Positions 1-12,100 of a stretch of 64,000 bases of DNA are shown here, in pieces. Where the stretch lies: NCBI GenBank assembly GCA_907163345.1, contig CAJQUN010000335.1, positions 558,001-622,000 on the forward strand, given 5' to 3'. The notes under the pieces are model-generated. The model ran no database searches, was not told the DNA's origin, and was given only the letters and a program-made list of their open reading frames with translations. The position numbers were made by a program, and so were the translations under genes. This DNA is from Haberlea rhodopensis (lineage: Eukaryota; Streptophyta; Magnoliopsida; Lamiales; Gesneriaceae). Each line of letters begins with the position of its first letter. Within the stretch, counting starts at the first letter, position 1.

Positions 1-650
1 TCCCTTGGTTGATAAAGAAATATATCAAAGGCGGGTAGGGAAACTCACATATTTATCAGCATATGCAGTAAGTGTTGTAAACCATTTATGCATAATCCAA
101 GGGAAGGTCATTCACAAGCAGTCTATGAGTGTTACATTATTTGAAAACAATCTCTACCAAGGGAATTATAGTCAAAAGGAATAATGGATTGAGTCTTGAA
201 GGGTATAGTGATACTGACTATGCAGGATCACATATGGATAGAAGGTCTATGTCAAGGCATTGCACTTTCCTTGGAGGGAACCTTGACATGAAAGAGCGAT
301 AAACAAAATGCAGTCGCACATTCGAGCGTAGAAGCATAATTTAGGGAAATAGCCTTGGGTATATGTGAGCCACTATGAATCAAAATAATCCTCGGAAGAA
401 CCTATAAAGTTGTCATGTGACAATAAATCTGCTATCAATATTGCTCAAAATCCTATGCAAGATAACAGAACAAAAAATGCATAGGTATACAGGCATTTCA
501 TCAAGGAGAAGATTGATAGCATACTCATTTGTATGCCATAGGTACTGATGGACAATTGGATGATGTATTCACAAAAAGACTCAACCATGCAGCTTCTCAA
601 GACATTATTTCCAAGCTGGGAATGAAAGATCCATGTTTACCAACTTGATG
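1..650 (+). pseudogene. Ty1/copia pol remnant, end of reverse transcriptase and RNase H
   Basis: Translated piecewise, the plus strand shows the usual C-terminal copia series: a YLS-like stretch, then GLSLEGYSDTDYAGS with the RNase H aspartates near 195-235, a CDNKSAIN-like segment near 418-445, a QLDD segment near 550, and the terminal ISKLGMKD near 607-630. Stops and frame changes occur throughout, so it is dead. It runs straight into an LTR at 656, which fits the 3' end of one element that begins left of the window. Superfamily is clear; the lineage is not. Confidence 0.85.
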
Positions 651-655
651 GGGAT

Positions 656-900
656 TGTTGGAGATTGAGATAATATAATTTAGTGATATTTTGATTTTAA
701 TTTAAAAATTAAATTGATAACATGTATCATTGATTAGCATAGATTAGGGGATTATACGAATAGGAATCCAAAAATAATAGTGATTTTATTTCCTAGAATT
801 CTCCCTTGTAAAGTGTATAAATAGCTATACAAACTATCGAAAAATATATACCATATTTTTTTATCATTTCCTCTCACAAGTTCAACTAAAATGTCTGAAC
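656..900 (+). repeat. 3' LTR of the copia remnant (right end approximate)
   Basis: A purine-rich tract (GATGGGGAT) just before 656 is followed by TGTTGGAGATTG, the usual polypurine tract to LTR start of copia elements. A TATAAATA box lies near 820. The terminal CA was not fixed; the LTR may end anywhere from about 880 to 960. Confidence 0.6.
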
Positions 901-1121
901 TTAAACGTTCAGAAAAAAGTTTCAAAATCAATCATCTAAGTTTCAAATGTCATGTGGGTCATAAGTCAAGAGAAAGAAAGTAGATCAACCGCCTAAACTT
1001 CAGATTTCATCTTGGACAAGATTTATATTTGGCAAACATTAAAGTAAAATAAGGAAATAAATCATAACATATACATCTCAACAACTGAACAATTTCACAT
1101 GAAAAGGAATTGGAGAATTAC

Positions 1122-1863
1122 CATGTGAGGATCTAACAAGCCATTGTCAATAGGCTTTTTATTAGAGTCGTAGTAGACGCTATGAATAACTTCAACTTCA
1201 GCAGCTTTTAATATTTCAGTATCAGATAATGTAGAAAACTGAATGCTTTCTCTGGAAAAAAATGACAAGTACCACTTGAGTAACTGAACAATCACAAACT
1301 CAGAGAAATTTCAAGAGTCTTTTTTTTAAGACAAGATTGTCATTCAAGTTTTAAATCCATAGACAATTCATTTGCCACCAATCGATCATAAATGAAAGAA
1401 GTGGATGATTAACTATTAATAGAATTGTCTGGTGCACATTAGACAAGGTAAATGCTTCAAATTTGTCACTATAGAGTTTATAGGACATTTCAAACCATGT
1501 GAACTGTCTGACCCTCAAAGTGTATGTGCCAACTATCAACTAGCAGCCATCTCAACATTTTATGCAGCGATTTATCAAATAACACGAAGGGGGTTCAAGT
1601 CACAATTGTTGAAGAAGACATCCTCACTGAAGCTAATAACTGGCATGGTAACAATGTCCACACTTCCACAATATTGGGGAAAAGATCGTTAATTCAGCAG
1701 CACTAGACACTAGGTCGTCGACAAAGAATAATTGAATAAAAAAAGCTAAACAGTTTTCAAGTTAATAGAATGCAAGAACATGATGTGCATACATTCTTCG
1801 AGTGCCAACATCTTCAATGTATGGTTGCTTGGTAAATTGAATTGTTGCTCTTTCCCTCATCAT
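1122..1863 (-). CDS. NRPC1: RNA polymerase III largest subunit, exons 1-2 (5' part of the gene)
   Basis: Two exons can be read on the minus strand. Exon 1 runs 1863 to 1793, begins with ATG ATG and encodes FTKQPYIEDVGTRR; it ends at a GT donor (GTATGC). Exon 2 runs 1251 to 1122, follows a TTTTTCCAG acceptor, encodes ESIQFSTLSD through GLLDPHM, and ends at GTAATT. Joining AT with A across the intron keeps frame and gives about 67 residues. FTK-PYIEDVG, the AAEV segment and GLLDPHM match the N-terminus of the largest Pol III subunit just before its zinc-binding CxxC region. Pol III makes tRNA and 5S rRNA in the nucleus. No third exon is visible down to the copia LTR at 656-900, so the gene either continues left of a copia insertion in intron 2 or is a truncated copy. 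Confidence 0.75.
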
Positions 1864-2700
1864 CTCTTCCTATAACCACCATAAATGAATTGAACAACAA
1901 TGTAAAACACAAACATGCACACACATATGATATAAATGATGTAAATAATGAATTTTGGATCAAAGTCCCAAATTGTCGAGTATGAAACTAAGCGTTCTTC
2001 CTTTCTTCTTAGAAGATTAAAAAGCAAAGTTACAAAATTCAGAAATCTTCTCTAAAGGAATATAGCATTCCCCAAAAGGATCGGATTAGGAAGTTATTAT
2101 GCAGATTTAGTTCAGTTATTTCCAAAGATAATCCTTATCAATAAGGATAAGATTAGGAAGTTATCTGCATATTTAGTTTAAAACTTATTTTCATCATTTT
2201 TTAGGACTTCTTATATTTAAGTAGGTGATTGGAATAAAATAAAACAGCTCGAATTTATACTCAACGACCTTAAAACCCAACGATTTGAGGTTCTCTCCAA
2301 CCAGCCCCCGTCCCTGGATCCATAACTCGGGACCATAACATATCATAATATGTTCAAGGGGGTAATATTAAACTGGGACTTACTCATAAAAGGTACTGAA
2401 AGAAATTTCTATTTTCACCATTTCTGTCACATCCGATAAATTAACTCCATGTTCTCTGGTAAAACCAAGAGTGACGGGCGTAGTGAATTATACACGTACT
2501 AAGAACTCACATAAGACAAACCCACCTTTTGTTGCCTTCCCAGCAGCCTCTTTGCGTTTATCTTTGTCGAAACCCTGTCAAGAAAATATTATCAGAACAA
2601 CCAAGAAAATCAACCCTAACTGGCTATAGAAAGACCAGGCGTAGAACGCAGTCCACTAGAGTAGCCTGCTCACCAAATTTTAGCAATTTTTCATAGGGTT
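1864..2700. other. Region upstream of NRPC1, with an LTR-like segment and possible small exons
   Basis: No convincing long gene. About 1950-2340 looks like a degraded LTR: a minus-strand end TGTTATGGTCCCGAG near 2340, AT-rich body and a TATATTTAAG motif. On the minus strand, 2574-2526 is a possible small exon (reads GFDKDKRKEAAGKATK between a TTGACAG acceptor and GTGGGT donor), and about 2450-2380 is another possible exon before GTAAGT. Their frames do not join simply and the product is not recognised. They could be upstream exons of the minus-strand host gene or chance. Confidence 0.25.
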
Positions 2701-4240
2701 ATTGATAGGAGCCCACCAATGTTGGCAGATCAGGGCCAACGGCCATATTTCGTCGTCGTGGTCACGGTAGCCGTCGCGGAGGTTGTTGTTCCAATTTTAT
2801 TGACATTTTACGAAACGATCACGGTGGTTTTTTTAATATAAAAGAATTCTTTTTTTTTATAATTTGGAAAATTGTTAAAAAAATATATGTAAAATATTTA
2901 AAAAAACATATTTTGAACAAAATAAGAAAAGTTATTGATAAATCTTATTTACACTTTACTAAAATTTTATACACAGTATATACTAAAACTTTGACAATCC
3001 TTTCCAAATTCATATATGATATTGATATATAAACATTTTACAATATGAACTTAGAAAAGTACATGTCGAAGTTATATCACCTCGGCTAATACCATGAGGA
3101 GTGACGTGAAGGACCAAAATCATCAGTGTACTATCTATCAGGATCCCGTTGAGAATTTTGATATCCGGCAAATGGTTGTGGATATAAATCAGTGTTACCT
3201 TGTCTTGGCGGATATTGATTGAATCGGGCATTTAAAAGGGAATTGATGTGGGGCAACGAATATGGATTTACTATTGTTTCATCACGACGATAGTAGTCAC
3301 CAAATCCTTGTTGCCCAAAAGAACTGCTAGCCCCACTTGAAGATATGACTACCACTTGTTGCGTGCTCTTGATGGTCATAATATATGTTTCCAATTCCAC
3401 TTGCACTAGGTGAAGAATGATCACGTCTGATACTAGAAATATCAGAATAACCAAAATCAGGTTGTTGATATCCAACGGCACCACGACCAAACTATTGAGA
3501 GCCTCAGTGATAACTTCTCGATCTATAATCATCCCCAAATCAAATTTGTTGTTTATCCCCCAAGCCAAGATTATTTCTTCTTCAACGCCCATATATGAAT
3601 GCGAAAATCCAATAGAATATTCATTCTCCTCGGCACTTGAGAATCCTGACAAACTTGCTAAATAACGATGCTGCTCCTCTATCCCATGACGATACCCATG
3701 ATTAGTGTCTTGCGAGGCATAATAATTTTCTTTCCATTGTGCCCATGTCATGCCAATATCATGATGATCATCTTGATGGGCTTGATCCTTGTCTTGGTGC
3801 TTTCCACCACTTTCTTGATTGTTCACATCATTGCTATATGGCATTGCCATCGTCACTATCATCACTATCACTTGATATAATTTCTTTGCCTTTTGATAAT
3901 CTGAGGTTGTCCTCACTATTTTTCTTCTTAGAATGACTTTAACCAAAATTGTGGTCTTCGGGATTCGATGATCTAATGCTTTGATTTAACCATTCCAAGT
4001 CATCATCTTGCAATACAGGTGGTCATTATCTCTTGTTCATTCATTTAAAATATCATCATCTTTGAATATGTGATCGAGATCTATAGGGCTATAACAGTCA
4101 TCATGTTCTTTATTATGTAGTAAATTTCGTACTCTTAGTCGCATATTGTAATGAAACGACGTTTTATTTTCTACAAGTAGGACAATTATTTGGAAAACAG
4201 CTGTGGAAAAGCACTCAAAATTGAATATAATCAACCAAGA
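2700..4240 (-). pseudogene. hAT-superfamily transposase remnant (C-terminal half)
   Basis: Minus-strand frames carry the C-terminal part of plant hAT transposases: HYNMRLRVRN near 4160, DPI/IDLDHIF near 4085, an acidic DDDLEWLNQSI-like segment near 3995, then a low-complexity tail (3946-3131) rich in Ser, Gly, Tyr and Gln that includes FGQQGFGDYYRRDETIV. Frames change at least twice. The N-terminal BED finger and catalytic regions are missing, and the upstream side is cut by the LINE at about 4246. Terminal inverted repeats were not identified. An inactive DNA-transposon relic. Confidence 0.6.
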
Positions 4241-4245
4241 GCTAT

Positions 4246-4680
4246 CTTTTTTTTTTTTTTCAGAGAAAACATAATAAAATATAAATAAGTACCAGAGGTA
4301 CTAAATAAAGTCATACAAATAACTTAAAAACAAAACCACACAGCCTATCCTTGAGCAGAACTACGCAGAGCTAATAAACAAATTCTAGGCTCATGTCTCC
4401 AGTCCCAAAACGAGGTCCCCAATGTATGAGTTCCTCTATTACTAATCCAAAACCATGATCTAAAAATGATTAATTCTAACAAATCTCCCTTGATATCATC
4501 AGCTCCACGGAAGATTAGATTATTGCGCAGCAGCCAAATGGTCCAAATGATTGCTTCCCAGATAGTCATCCACTCCTTCTGTCCCTTGGTATGCTTCCAC
4601 AGTCCCATGTGTTGCAATAGCCTGTCCACCGGTTCCGCCGAACCAAGTGCTATCTTAAAAGGAGAAACTTTATCCCAAGG
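4246..4680 (-). pseudogene. 5'-truncated LINE, 3' end with zf-RVT domain and poly(A)
   Basis: The minus-strand frame 4629-4345 encodes the zf-RVT tail of plant non-LTR reverse transcriptases (LLQHMGLWKH, WEAIIWTIWLLRNNLIF). On plus it is preceded by a run of about 15 T at 4246-4261, which is the poly(A) tail of a minus-strand insertion. It lies directly against the hAT relic, consistent with insertion into it. The 5' end and target duplication were not fixed. Confidence 0.65.
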
Positions 4681-4689
4681 AACTAATCA

Positions 4690-7099
4690 CGACATAAAAA
4701 GGATGAACATCACGCCCTGGGACCAGAACTGCACAAGCGCGTTTATACATAGGCATTTGTAACAACTACTTCATATTCATCCTTATTTTGTGAAAATGGT
4801 TAACCAAAGTTGGTATATGAAACTATTATAATCATTTATAAGATATTTCAAACATCCATTTTAAACTAACGTGGAATAGGGCAATTACAATCACACACAT
4901 TCAAAATGTGACATCCCTGTTGTGGCCTGACTCATCGATCCACCACCATCGAAAATCTAGAGGTGGCTACTAAAAGTTGAAAAGGTGAATCGCATGCATG
5001 TAACACTTTGTCCCGCAGCTTCAAGAGATGGCTTCCACACACATAGCATTGTACCCCATATGTCACTTATTTCTCAATGTTACGATTGGAAACCGGCTCT
5101 CCTACAATTATTTCACACCTAGGGCCAGGAAACTGCACTAATGGTTACTATACCAATTACTTTGTATCCGACCTATGAAAATAGTTAACCCAAGTTGTTA
5201 TGAAAGTCCTGTATAATCCCTTATAAACCATTTCAGCATTCAGTTCACACCAATGTGAGACATGAGTATTACAATAAAATTATGAAGTTATGAAATTATA
5301 AGATAATGTTGTCCCAACCGACAATAAGGATATTGTAAAAGCTCTTTTTTGTACCAAAAAAAATACCGATGGTGCATGATAAATAACATTGTTCAATGAT
5401 AAGATGATTTGAAAAGGTCTAGTTCATTACCATCAAGAACAAAAAATAACCGAATAAAGGTTCAAATGACATGTCGAGATGAACACGGGTAAAAATATCA
5501 TTAATGTAAAATAACAAAAACATGAACATGCATAAATACACCACAAGATAACCAACAAACTCACTTTATTTTATTTTGATACAACTCGAACAATTTCACC
5601 AGATTTTCACACTTGCATGATGTAAATGCACAGAATATTACACACTAACCTACAAATCCCCAAGAGTAAAAAGGCTTCCAAATTATTTTTTTGTATTAGA
5701 ACAAAAATTGTCTCCAAGTACAAATTCGAAGCTTTCCGATAATAGAAAACTAGTTAAAATAGAATCATATACGTGCATCTATGTTTAAATTATCAAGCAA
5801 AGGAATCACACCTTATTCCTACTATACATAATAATCTCCCAACAGTCCACAGATGCAAAGAATTAGGACGATTCACTATCCCGCAGATATTAGAACTTAT
5901 TTCCTTGCTTCATTCCTCCTCGCATCAAAATAATCATACAATAACTGACTCTTATTGCGAGCAGGTATAGGTACTATCACCAATTTTTTTTTTTAAACAG
6001 TTAAACAAAAAAGAAACAGAATCAAAGTGCATAAAAATCGAAAAATTCCCACAAAGACATATACAGAAACAACCATAATGTAGTCAAAAATAAAAACCAA
6101 ATCTAAACCTTTTTCAGCAATAAAAAATCTCTGAACGAGACATAAAACAATAAATATCTGCAAATAATATAATAAAATACTGTAGTTAATCCAAAGGTAA
6201 GTAAAGATTAGGGTTTTTACCAGTAAGTTGAAGCAGGAAGTGTTGATTGAATTGGGGTTTTTGGAATAAATACCTAATTTGAATTCAGCTGCATTTTATT
6301 ATTTTTTGTTTTGTACTTTTAATTCAAGCAGGTCAAATTTTGATTTGCTAAAGTAGCCAAGCCACTTGTAAATTACCGAGAACAACCCTACTTATAATAC
6401 TATTAACATATCCATTGATATACCGAACATTAATATTTTGGTGGTAGATAATTTATATATAAAATAACAGTTATAGATTATATTAAAATTAACTTGTAGT
6501 TAAATTCTGAGATAATTTTTATTTCGATGAACTTATCAAAATATACTTTTTTCCAATAATAAACATTATATAAAATTGTGAATAGAGATAATTTTTTTTC
6601 CGAAATGGACCATGATACCAAAATTAATTAGTCTATGCGCATCAACTTTATAATATAGTAAGATACCGTTTGGTTTGAAGGATGTGATAAGTAATGTAAA
6701 GATTAATAATTATGAAATGATTGTAAAAATAATATGTGATAAGTTATATGGTGTGTGGTTTGAGGATAAAATTGTTGATTACGTTTATTATTTGGTATAA
6801 TGCCAAAAATGCCCTTGTTATTATAATAATAATTTTATATTATTATATAAGAATAATTATTATTATTTAAATTTAATTATTATTATAGATTATTAATAAT
6901 ACATAAGAATAATAATAAAAGTATCATAAAAATAAGTAAATAAAAAAAATAATATATATATTATTTAAATTTAATTATTATTATATATATTAATAATACA
7001 TAATAATAATAATAAAAGTATCATATTATAAAATTGTAATAATTAAAAATAAGTAAATAAAAAAAATAATATATATATATTATAATAATCATATAATAA
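4690..7099. other. AT-rich non-coding region
   Basis: No gene is supported. Two related segments of about 100 bp (near 4795-4905 and 5165-5275) share the order AAGTTG-TATGAAA-TATAATC-TTATAA-CATTCA, probably pieces of a dispersed repeat. Around 6200-6290 the minus strand has a CTTACTG/GTAAAA junction that could be the end of a 5'-UTR exon of a minus-strand gene, but no coding sequence follows. From about 6780 to 7100 the DNA is TTATTA/ATAATA microsatellite-like. Confidence 0.4.
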
Positions 7100-7131
7100 T
7101 CATCATCTTCTACTTAACTTAATACCTAATT

Positions 7132-7144
7132 GGCTCTGATACCA
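7132..7144 (-). promoter_or_regulatory. tRNA-Met primer-binding site, virus copy A
   Basis: The minus strand reads TGGTATCAGAGCC, complementary to the 3' end of plant initiator tRNA-Met and the conventional origin of caulimovirid genomes. Minus-strand DNA synthesis starts here in active relatives. Confidence 0.85.
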
Positions 7145-7399
7145 TTCGAGACCTCCTATGAATTCATCAGTAACCTAGGACTTCTACAGAATATAAAAAC
7201 CGTCAATCCTTGAACTATAACAGTACAAAAACACCCTAATCGACACACCTCGTCATAAGCGGGCAATAGTACAATAGTTCTTAAATGCCAGTTTTACTAT
7301 TCCAACCTAGAATGATTTATTCATAAGATACATAAGGACCAATTCAAGGCATAAGTAAGTAAATGAGATTTAAGTTAACACAAATAAGTATTTAGCCTA

Positions 7400-7823
7400 T
7401 CATAATTTTATGATAAAATAAAAATAAAGATAAAAGAATACTTACAGAAATGAAGAGCAGAATAACAGTAGTTGTAACCAAAAGCAAACTGTTTATTAAT
7501 ATGAACGAGAATATTACAAAGAGTGGATATTTTTCAGTCTGCTAAACAAAGGAAATAAAAGCTCCTTATATAGGAGTGGAACATCGGATTTCAAATCCGG
7601 ACTTCAAACACAAAATAAAAACAGTACAGACTACTAATAAAAAAGTACAAACAGGAACCACACTAATTTACAACAGTAGACGCACTGAAATAAAGTAATA
7701 AGATAGTGGATGGAATATATTCCACCGTACAATTCTTTATTAAAGAAATATTCCACTTTAGTCATATCCACTAAAGTTTGTCTGCCATTGAGCCAAATAA
7801 TGCGGGGAATCAGCATCTTCTTT
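7400..7823 (-). promoter_or_regulatory. Viral promoter, polyadenylation signal and leader, copy A
   Basis: Downstream of the last viral frame the minus strand has TATATAA (7572-7566) and, about 70 bases later, AATAAA (about 7500-7495), the promoter to poly(A) spacing expected of a terminally redundant pararetroviral transcript. A splice-donor-like CTGTAAGT follows near 7450. Just upstream lies a near-palindromic GGAATATT/GGAATATATTCC block. A frame of 60 codons crosses this region but looks like chance. Confidence 0.6.
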
Positions 7824-9182
7824 TTATAGTGCTTTGTCTTTATCTTTTGAGGTGGATCCAGTAGACCCAGTTTCCATCATGGTGGCTTTGAATGTTTCAA
7901 AAATATCATCAAAAGGAATATTTGGATCCTGTGCATCGTGTAAATCTTCAGAAATTGATTTTCCAGATATGTTATCATCATCAAATCTGGTTAATATATC
8001 CTTCTTCATTGCTTCCAAATATTCTTCAATTATTTTCTCCTTAGTCATTACGTCGGATTTCATTCGACATTTTGGAGCAATATGCTCAAATGGTGAAGGT
8101 TGCTCAAAAGAATTTTTAACAAAGTTATCCGTCTGATAAGTAGCAATGGTATCCGCAATTAGTTCCAAAGTATCCATTCCAAACACTTGTTTGGTGTCTG
8201 GGTTTTCCTTTAACATTTTATCCCAGAATTTTGAATAAAAATTCCTTTTAAGGCAGGGGATGTGAGTATCAGTATAAGATACTTCTGGCGACCATTTCCA
8301 AATCCAAGGAATAGAAAATTCAACAAAGAAATAGAAAGATGCTAGTCCTGTTATACCAGAACTTTGTTGTTGCATTTGAATTAATTTAGGAGATAAATCA
8401 ATCCATTCATCAAAATAGGTTTTATAAATTTCTGGTAAAATTTTTTGCGTAGTGCCATCCAATTTATAAACCAATTTGGAATATCATGTTTATATACTTC
8501 AGTACAAATTTTAATAAACCACGAATGTCGTTTCTTATTATTTTCATAGAAGAAGACTTTATGAAAGGCTTCAACATAATCCCAATAATTATATTTAATC
8601 ATCTGATTATTAGGAAAAGCAAATTCTTTTTCCTTAAGAGGTGATATTCCCCATTCAGTTGGAGTTATGACTCGCTTAATAATGATTTTACTAAAAGTAA
8701 AATTTTCCTTTTGTCCTAAAGGAAATCGCGTAATTTCGCATGAATTATTTATGAGTAATTGCTCATAATAATTTTGAGACTTATATGTCCCATAAGCAAA
8801 TGATGCAGTGTCAATATACCTGCTCATAATCTTCCAGGGTTCATTGCCCCATTTTAGATCAATATCTTCAAGGAAAAATATGATTTCCTGAGAATCATTT
8901 TTGATAAAATTATGTGATTCTCCTTCATCGTTATTAACGATATTAGCATATGATGCTGTTGTTTCTGTTTCAGGGATATTACCCTCTCTGTTGTCTAAAA
9001 GCAAGGAATTCCTGATATAAAGGATCCTGCTCTTGAGATAAATTCCTGGCTATAAGCCTACGTGTTCCATGTTGAGCTATAATATGCTCTGGATTTTGTC
9101 CTCGGCCTCCTCGGCCACCCCTTCCTCTATAAGAGGAAGTTCCTCTAGAAGATTGACTCATACCTGAAAATATTTCAAGCAT
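7824..9182 (-). pseudogene. Transactivator/inclusion-body-like viral protein, copy A
   Basis: The frame starts at the end of the polyprotein (short overlap) with MSQSSRG and an Arg-Gly-rich stretch (RGRGGRGGRG), then a globular region with EIIFFLEDIDLKW, SKIIIKRVITPTEWG and HSWFIKICTEV, and an acidic C-terminus ending KDKDKAL. Its position after RNase H and its make-up suggest the caulimovirid translational transactivator/inclusion-body protein; this is inference from order. Two breaks are visible: a 2-base difference from copy B near 9000, and a frame change near 8435 that copy B shares. Confidence 0.6.
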
Positions 9183-12100
9183 TTAAATATTCACGAGTCA
9201 AAAAGTCTGGAAGAGAATTTTCTTCACCTTTTTTATATATGATATCGAAATCAAATGGAGCTAAATGAGCTTGCCAACGAGCAAACATTTGTTTAGAGAC
9301 ATCATGTTTAAAGTCTTTATTAAACATAAATTTAGCTGACTTACAATCTGTTTTTATTATAAATTTTTGATTATATAAATCATCTTGAAATTTTAAGATA
9401 CATTTAACAATTGCAAGAACTTCTTTTGCTATAGTTGCATAATTTTTCTGACTGTCATTCCATTTGCCAGAATAAAATCTAATTAGAAATTCATTTTTTG
9501 AAATAGGATCTATTTGTTTCAATATTCCTCCATATCCAATATCAGAGGCATCTGTCTCAATAATTTTATTCCAATTTGGATTTGCTATCATTAAACATGG
9601 TAAGTATTTTACCTTTTGCTTAATAGTTTGAACTGCCTTGGTATGTTCATCAGTCCAAGGTTTAGGAACCTTTTTAAGTCTATCATATAGAATAGCTGAA
9701 TCTTGAGTTAAATTCTTATAATAAGCAGAAATATAATTTAGACTTCCTAAAAATCTTTGTAATTGAGTTTTATCAATTATTTTATCTGGAAATTTAGAAG
9801 CAAATTCTATACTTCGCGAAATAGGAATTATATTTCCTTTATTAATATTATGGCCTAAGAATCTTATTTCAGTTTGAAATAAAGACATTTTTGGTTTAGA
9901 TATAACTAAGCCGTTTTGAATAATAATTTTCTTAAACATATCTAAGTGTTTTATATGTAAATCAATTGTTTTAGAGTATACTAAAATATCATCTATATAA
10001 ACAATTATAAACTCATTATAAGGAGTAAAAATATCATTCATGATTTGTTGAAATTCAGAAGGTGCATTTTTCAAACCAAAGGGCATCACATTCCACTCAT
10101 AATGTCCTATTGGAACATTAAAAGTAGTTTTATAAGTATCACTTTGATTAACTTGTATTTGCCAATATCCTGATTTCAGATCAAATTTTGAAAATATGAG
10201 AGAATCATATAATCTATCTAATAAATCCTTTTTATTAGGGATTGGATGTCTTATCCATTTTAAGACTTTATTTAATGGTTTATAATTTAAAACTAATCTC
10301 GGTACTCCACGTTCTTGTTCACTCTTTTTATTAACATAAAAAGCAGTACAAGACCAGGGAGATTTAGAAGGCTTAATTAACTTCTTCTGTAATAAGGATT
10401 CAATTTCTTTTTTACATAATTCTAAATATTCAGAGCTCATTTGACATGGTCGAGCTTTTGTAGGGATTAATTTTTCATTAAAATCATCCTCATAAGGTAA
10501 AGAGATAATATGCTTTTTTCGATTCCAAAAAGCATTGGGGTGATCACTACAAATTTCTAAAGAAAATTGTTGTGCTATTAACTTAATTTTTTCCTTTAAT
10601 CTAGGATTTTGTAACTGATCACTTATGGTGATAGTATTTATTTCAAATTTTAAAAATTGTAATTGGTGAATTTTATTTTGAATATGATCATGAATAATAT
10701 TAATGTATCGTGGTGAATGAGCATCTAAGAATTTTAGGAAAATAGCTTTTCCTTCAAAAGTACCACGAATACCTAAATTATCAATATAAGTAATTGGGTA
10801 TAATTGGGTAATAAATGGAGATCCAAGTATTACTTGATTAGTAATATCTTTAGCTAATAAAAAGCTAGTTTTTATGCATGTTCGATTAATGCAAATAGAA
10901 ACTTGAGGAAGTTTATATTGGATATCCAATTTCTGTCCTCCAGCATGAGATAAACTATGAGTTGTTTTGGTGTAATATCTAGTAGGAATTAATCCTTCCT
11001 GAATAACATTTAAATCTGCACCACTATCAATAAGTGCCGTAAATGTTTTGGAAAAATGATTATCTATTAATAAAGTAATTTGAGTATACCATTTTTGAGC
11101 AACTAGAATTTCTAATGTTGCCAGAAAATCATGTTCAGGTGGTAACTGAAAATTGTCCTTATCAGGAAATTTTGGAGATGTAATTGGAGAATTAGAAATT
11201 TGATTATCTTCTAATTTCGATATTCGGGTATCAAATATTCTATTTTCATGTTGAAGAAATTTAATTTCTTGTTTAAGATTATCAATCTCTATAAACAAAT
11301 CATTGATTGATGTAGGAGTATCATTGGATTGTCTTTGTCTTAGAAGCTTATAAACTTCTGTCATGGAATAAGGATTATTGGAATTATCAATAATATTCAG
11401 AGGAATATTATTAGATGTTGAAGTGGAAGGAATATCTTCCATTTGATCAATTAATTTATATCTTAATTCATGGTCTTTAACTAATTTGAGAAATTCTAAT
11501 ATATTGGTATTAGTTAAAGTACTTATATTTAAATCCTGAAATTGTGATAATATTTTATAATGTAAATCATTTGATTCATCAGAAATAGTCTTAATACAGG
11601 GTTGTCCTATAGAACAATGTTTACAACAATCTGTTTCAGAATGACTAGATTCATTCTCTAAAACATGAAGATGTTTTGATTCATCTGAATCATTCGAATC
11701 ATAAGATGAGTCTGATGAATAATCAGAACTATCAGAAGAGTATACTAATATTTTATTAAGAGCATCCTTAATATTATCAGGAATATCTAAAGTATTAATT
11801 TTTTCTTTCATCTTGCATCTATTAGCATAATGACCTGTATGACCACATCTAAAACAAGTTATATTTTGTTTTTTAGGTATTTTATTTGATTGTCTAAATT
11901 TTTTCCTTTCACTTTTGTGATCTAATCTTTTCTGAGAATATTTTCTCCTTTTTTTATAATAATGTTTTTGAAATTTTTTCTCATTTTTGTATGTTTTATT
12001 TTTAGTATAAATCTTATTTTGTGATGGTATGTCCATACCAAATTGCTCACAAAACTGTCCTAATTGTTTTCGTTCAGACAAATTTTGTCTTTTAATTTGT

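Noticed and set aside
7132..7144. A tRNA gene at the TGGTATCAGAGC sites
   Set aside because: Only the 12-18-base primer complement is present; no cloverleaf arms surround it.
7824..8474. Separate fourth viral gene starting at the second frame of the transactivator region
   Set aside because: Overlap of 94 bases with the first frame and contiguous content make a frame break in the progenitor more likely, although a true overlapping gene is not excluded.
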